Part shown: one piece after another, positions 25,471-25,525 of the stretch | Position numbering within the stretch: the stretch's first letter is position 1 | How the letters are laid out: every line of letters begins with the position of its first letter | Assembly (NCBI GenBank): GCA_017475805.1 | Contig: JAFVEW010000173.1 | Location: forward strand, 1 to 25,525 | Length of the DNA stretch: 25,525 bases | Origin: Synergistaceae bacterium | GTDB taxonomy: Bacteria; Synergistota; Synergistia; Synergistales; Aminobacteriaceae | Direction of reading: 5' to 3' | Position numbers and translations under genes: made by a program | The notes under the pieces: model-generated | What the model was told of the DNA's origin: nothing | What the model saw: only the letters and a program-made list of their open reading frames with translations | The model's database searches: none

Positions 25471-25525
25471 TAAAATTATTAAACACAAGTGCGCGGTCGC
25501 CTCTAAAATCTAAAAAATGATAAAA

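Overview
The window comes from an AT-rich (roughly 40% GC by eye), double-membraned bacterium, most likely a member of the Synergistota. The best lineage clue is the subtilisin-like protease at 23910-25421. It ends in an Asn/Asp-rich linker, a Gly run with a Cys, a hydrophobic stretch and a basic tail, which matches the Synergist-CTERM sorting signal as I know it. A patatin protein with a predicted outer-membrane barrel (10058-12136) independently implies a diderm envelope. Most genes have strong AGGAGG-type ribosome sites, and TTG and GTG starts are common. I see no tRNA, rRNA, CRISPR array, prophage or intact insertion sequence.

Layout. 1-599 (minus) is the N-terminal part of a circularly permuted ATP-grasp protein, divergent from lepA (811-2613, plus). 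lepA converges on a long minus-strand block, 15369 down to 2673. In transcription order the block holds clpB, a CheX-like gene, a patatin autotransporter, a terminator and new promoter, and then a tight group: a periplasmic Ig/TPR protein, a ParA-like ATPase, a NagZ-GH13 fusion and nagA. The last two overlap by 20 bases. Divergent from clpB is a small exported protein (15511-15969). A 319-base gap leads to a DegT-family aminotransferase (16289-17425). A compact promoter plus hairpin (17457-17520) follows, then a minus-strand lipoprotein (17596-19026). gyrB and glgB follow on plus, then a YvyF-like zinc-ribbon protein on minus and the subtilase on plus.

How the genes fit together. Much of the window concerns the envelope. 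The NagZ half of the fusion and NagA form an amino-sugar salvage pair. The patatin protein, lipoprotein, Ig/TPR protein and sorted protease are all exported. LepA, ClpB and GyrB are housekeeping genes. GlgB and the GH13 half of the fusion point to alpha-glucan metabolism.

The observations most worth a second look are: (1) a single reading frame joining a signal-peptide-bearing NagZ to a complete GH13 alpha-glucosidase with almost no linker; (2) a G9 tract in the lipobox codons of the lipoprotein gene, where a change of one base either way stops translation at once, a likely phase-variation switch; (3) a promoter copy resembling the gyrB promoter that drives only a 45-base hairpin; (4) an orphan ParA with an AT-hook-like linker and an unknown C-terminal domain, translationally coupled to a periplasmic TPR protein; and (5) a dispersed family of heptad repeats at gene ends.
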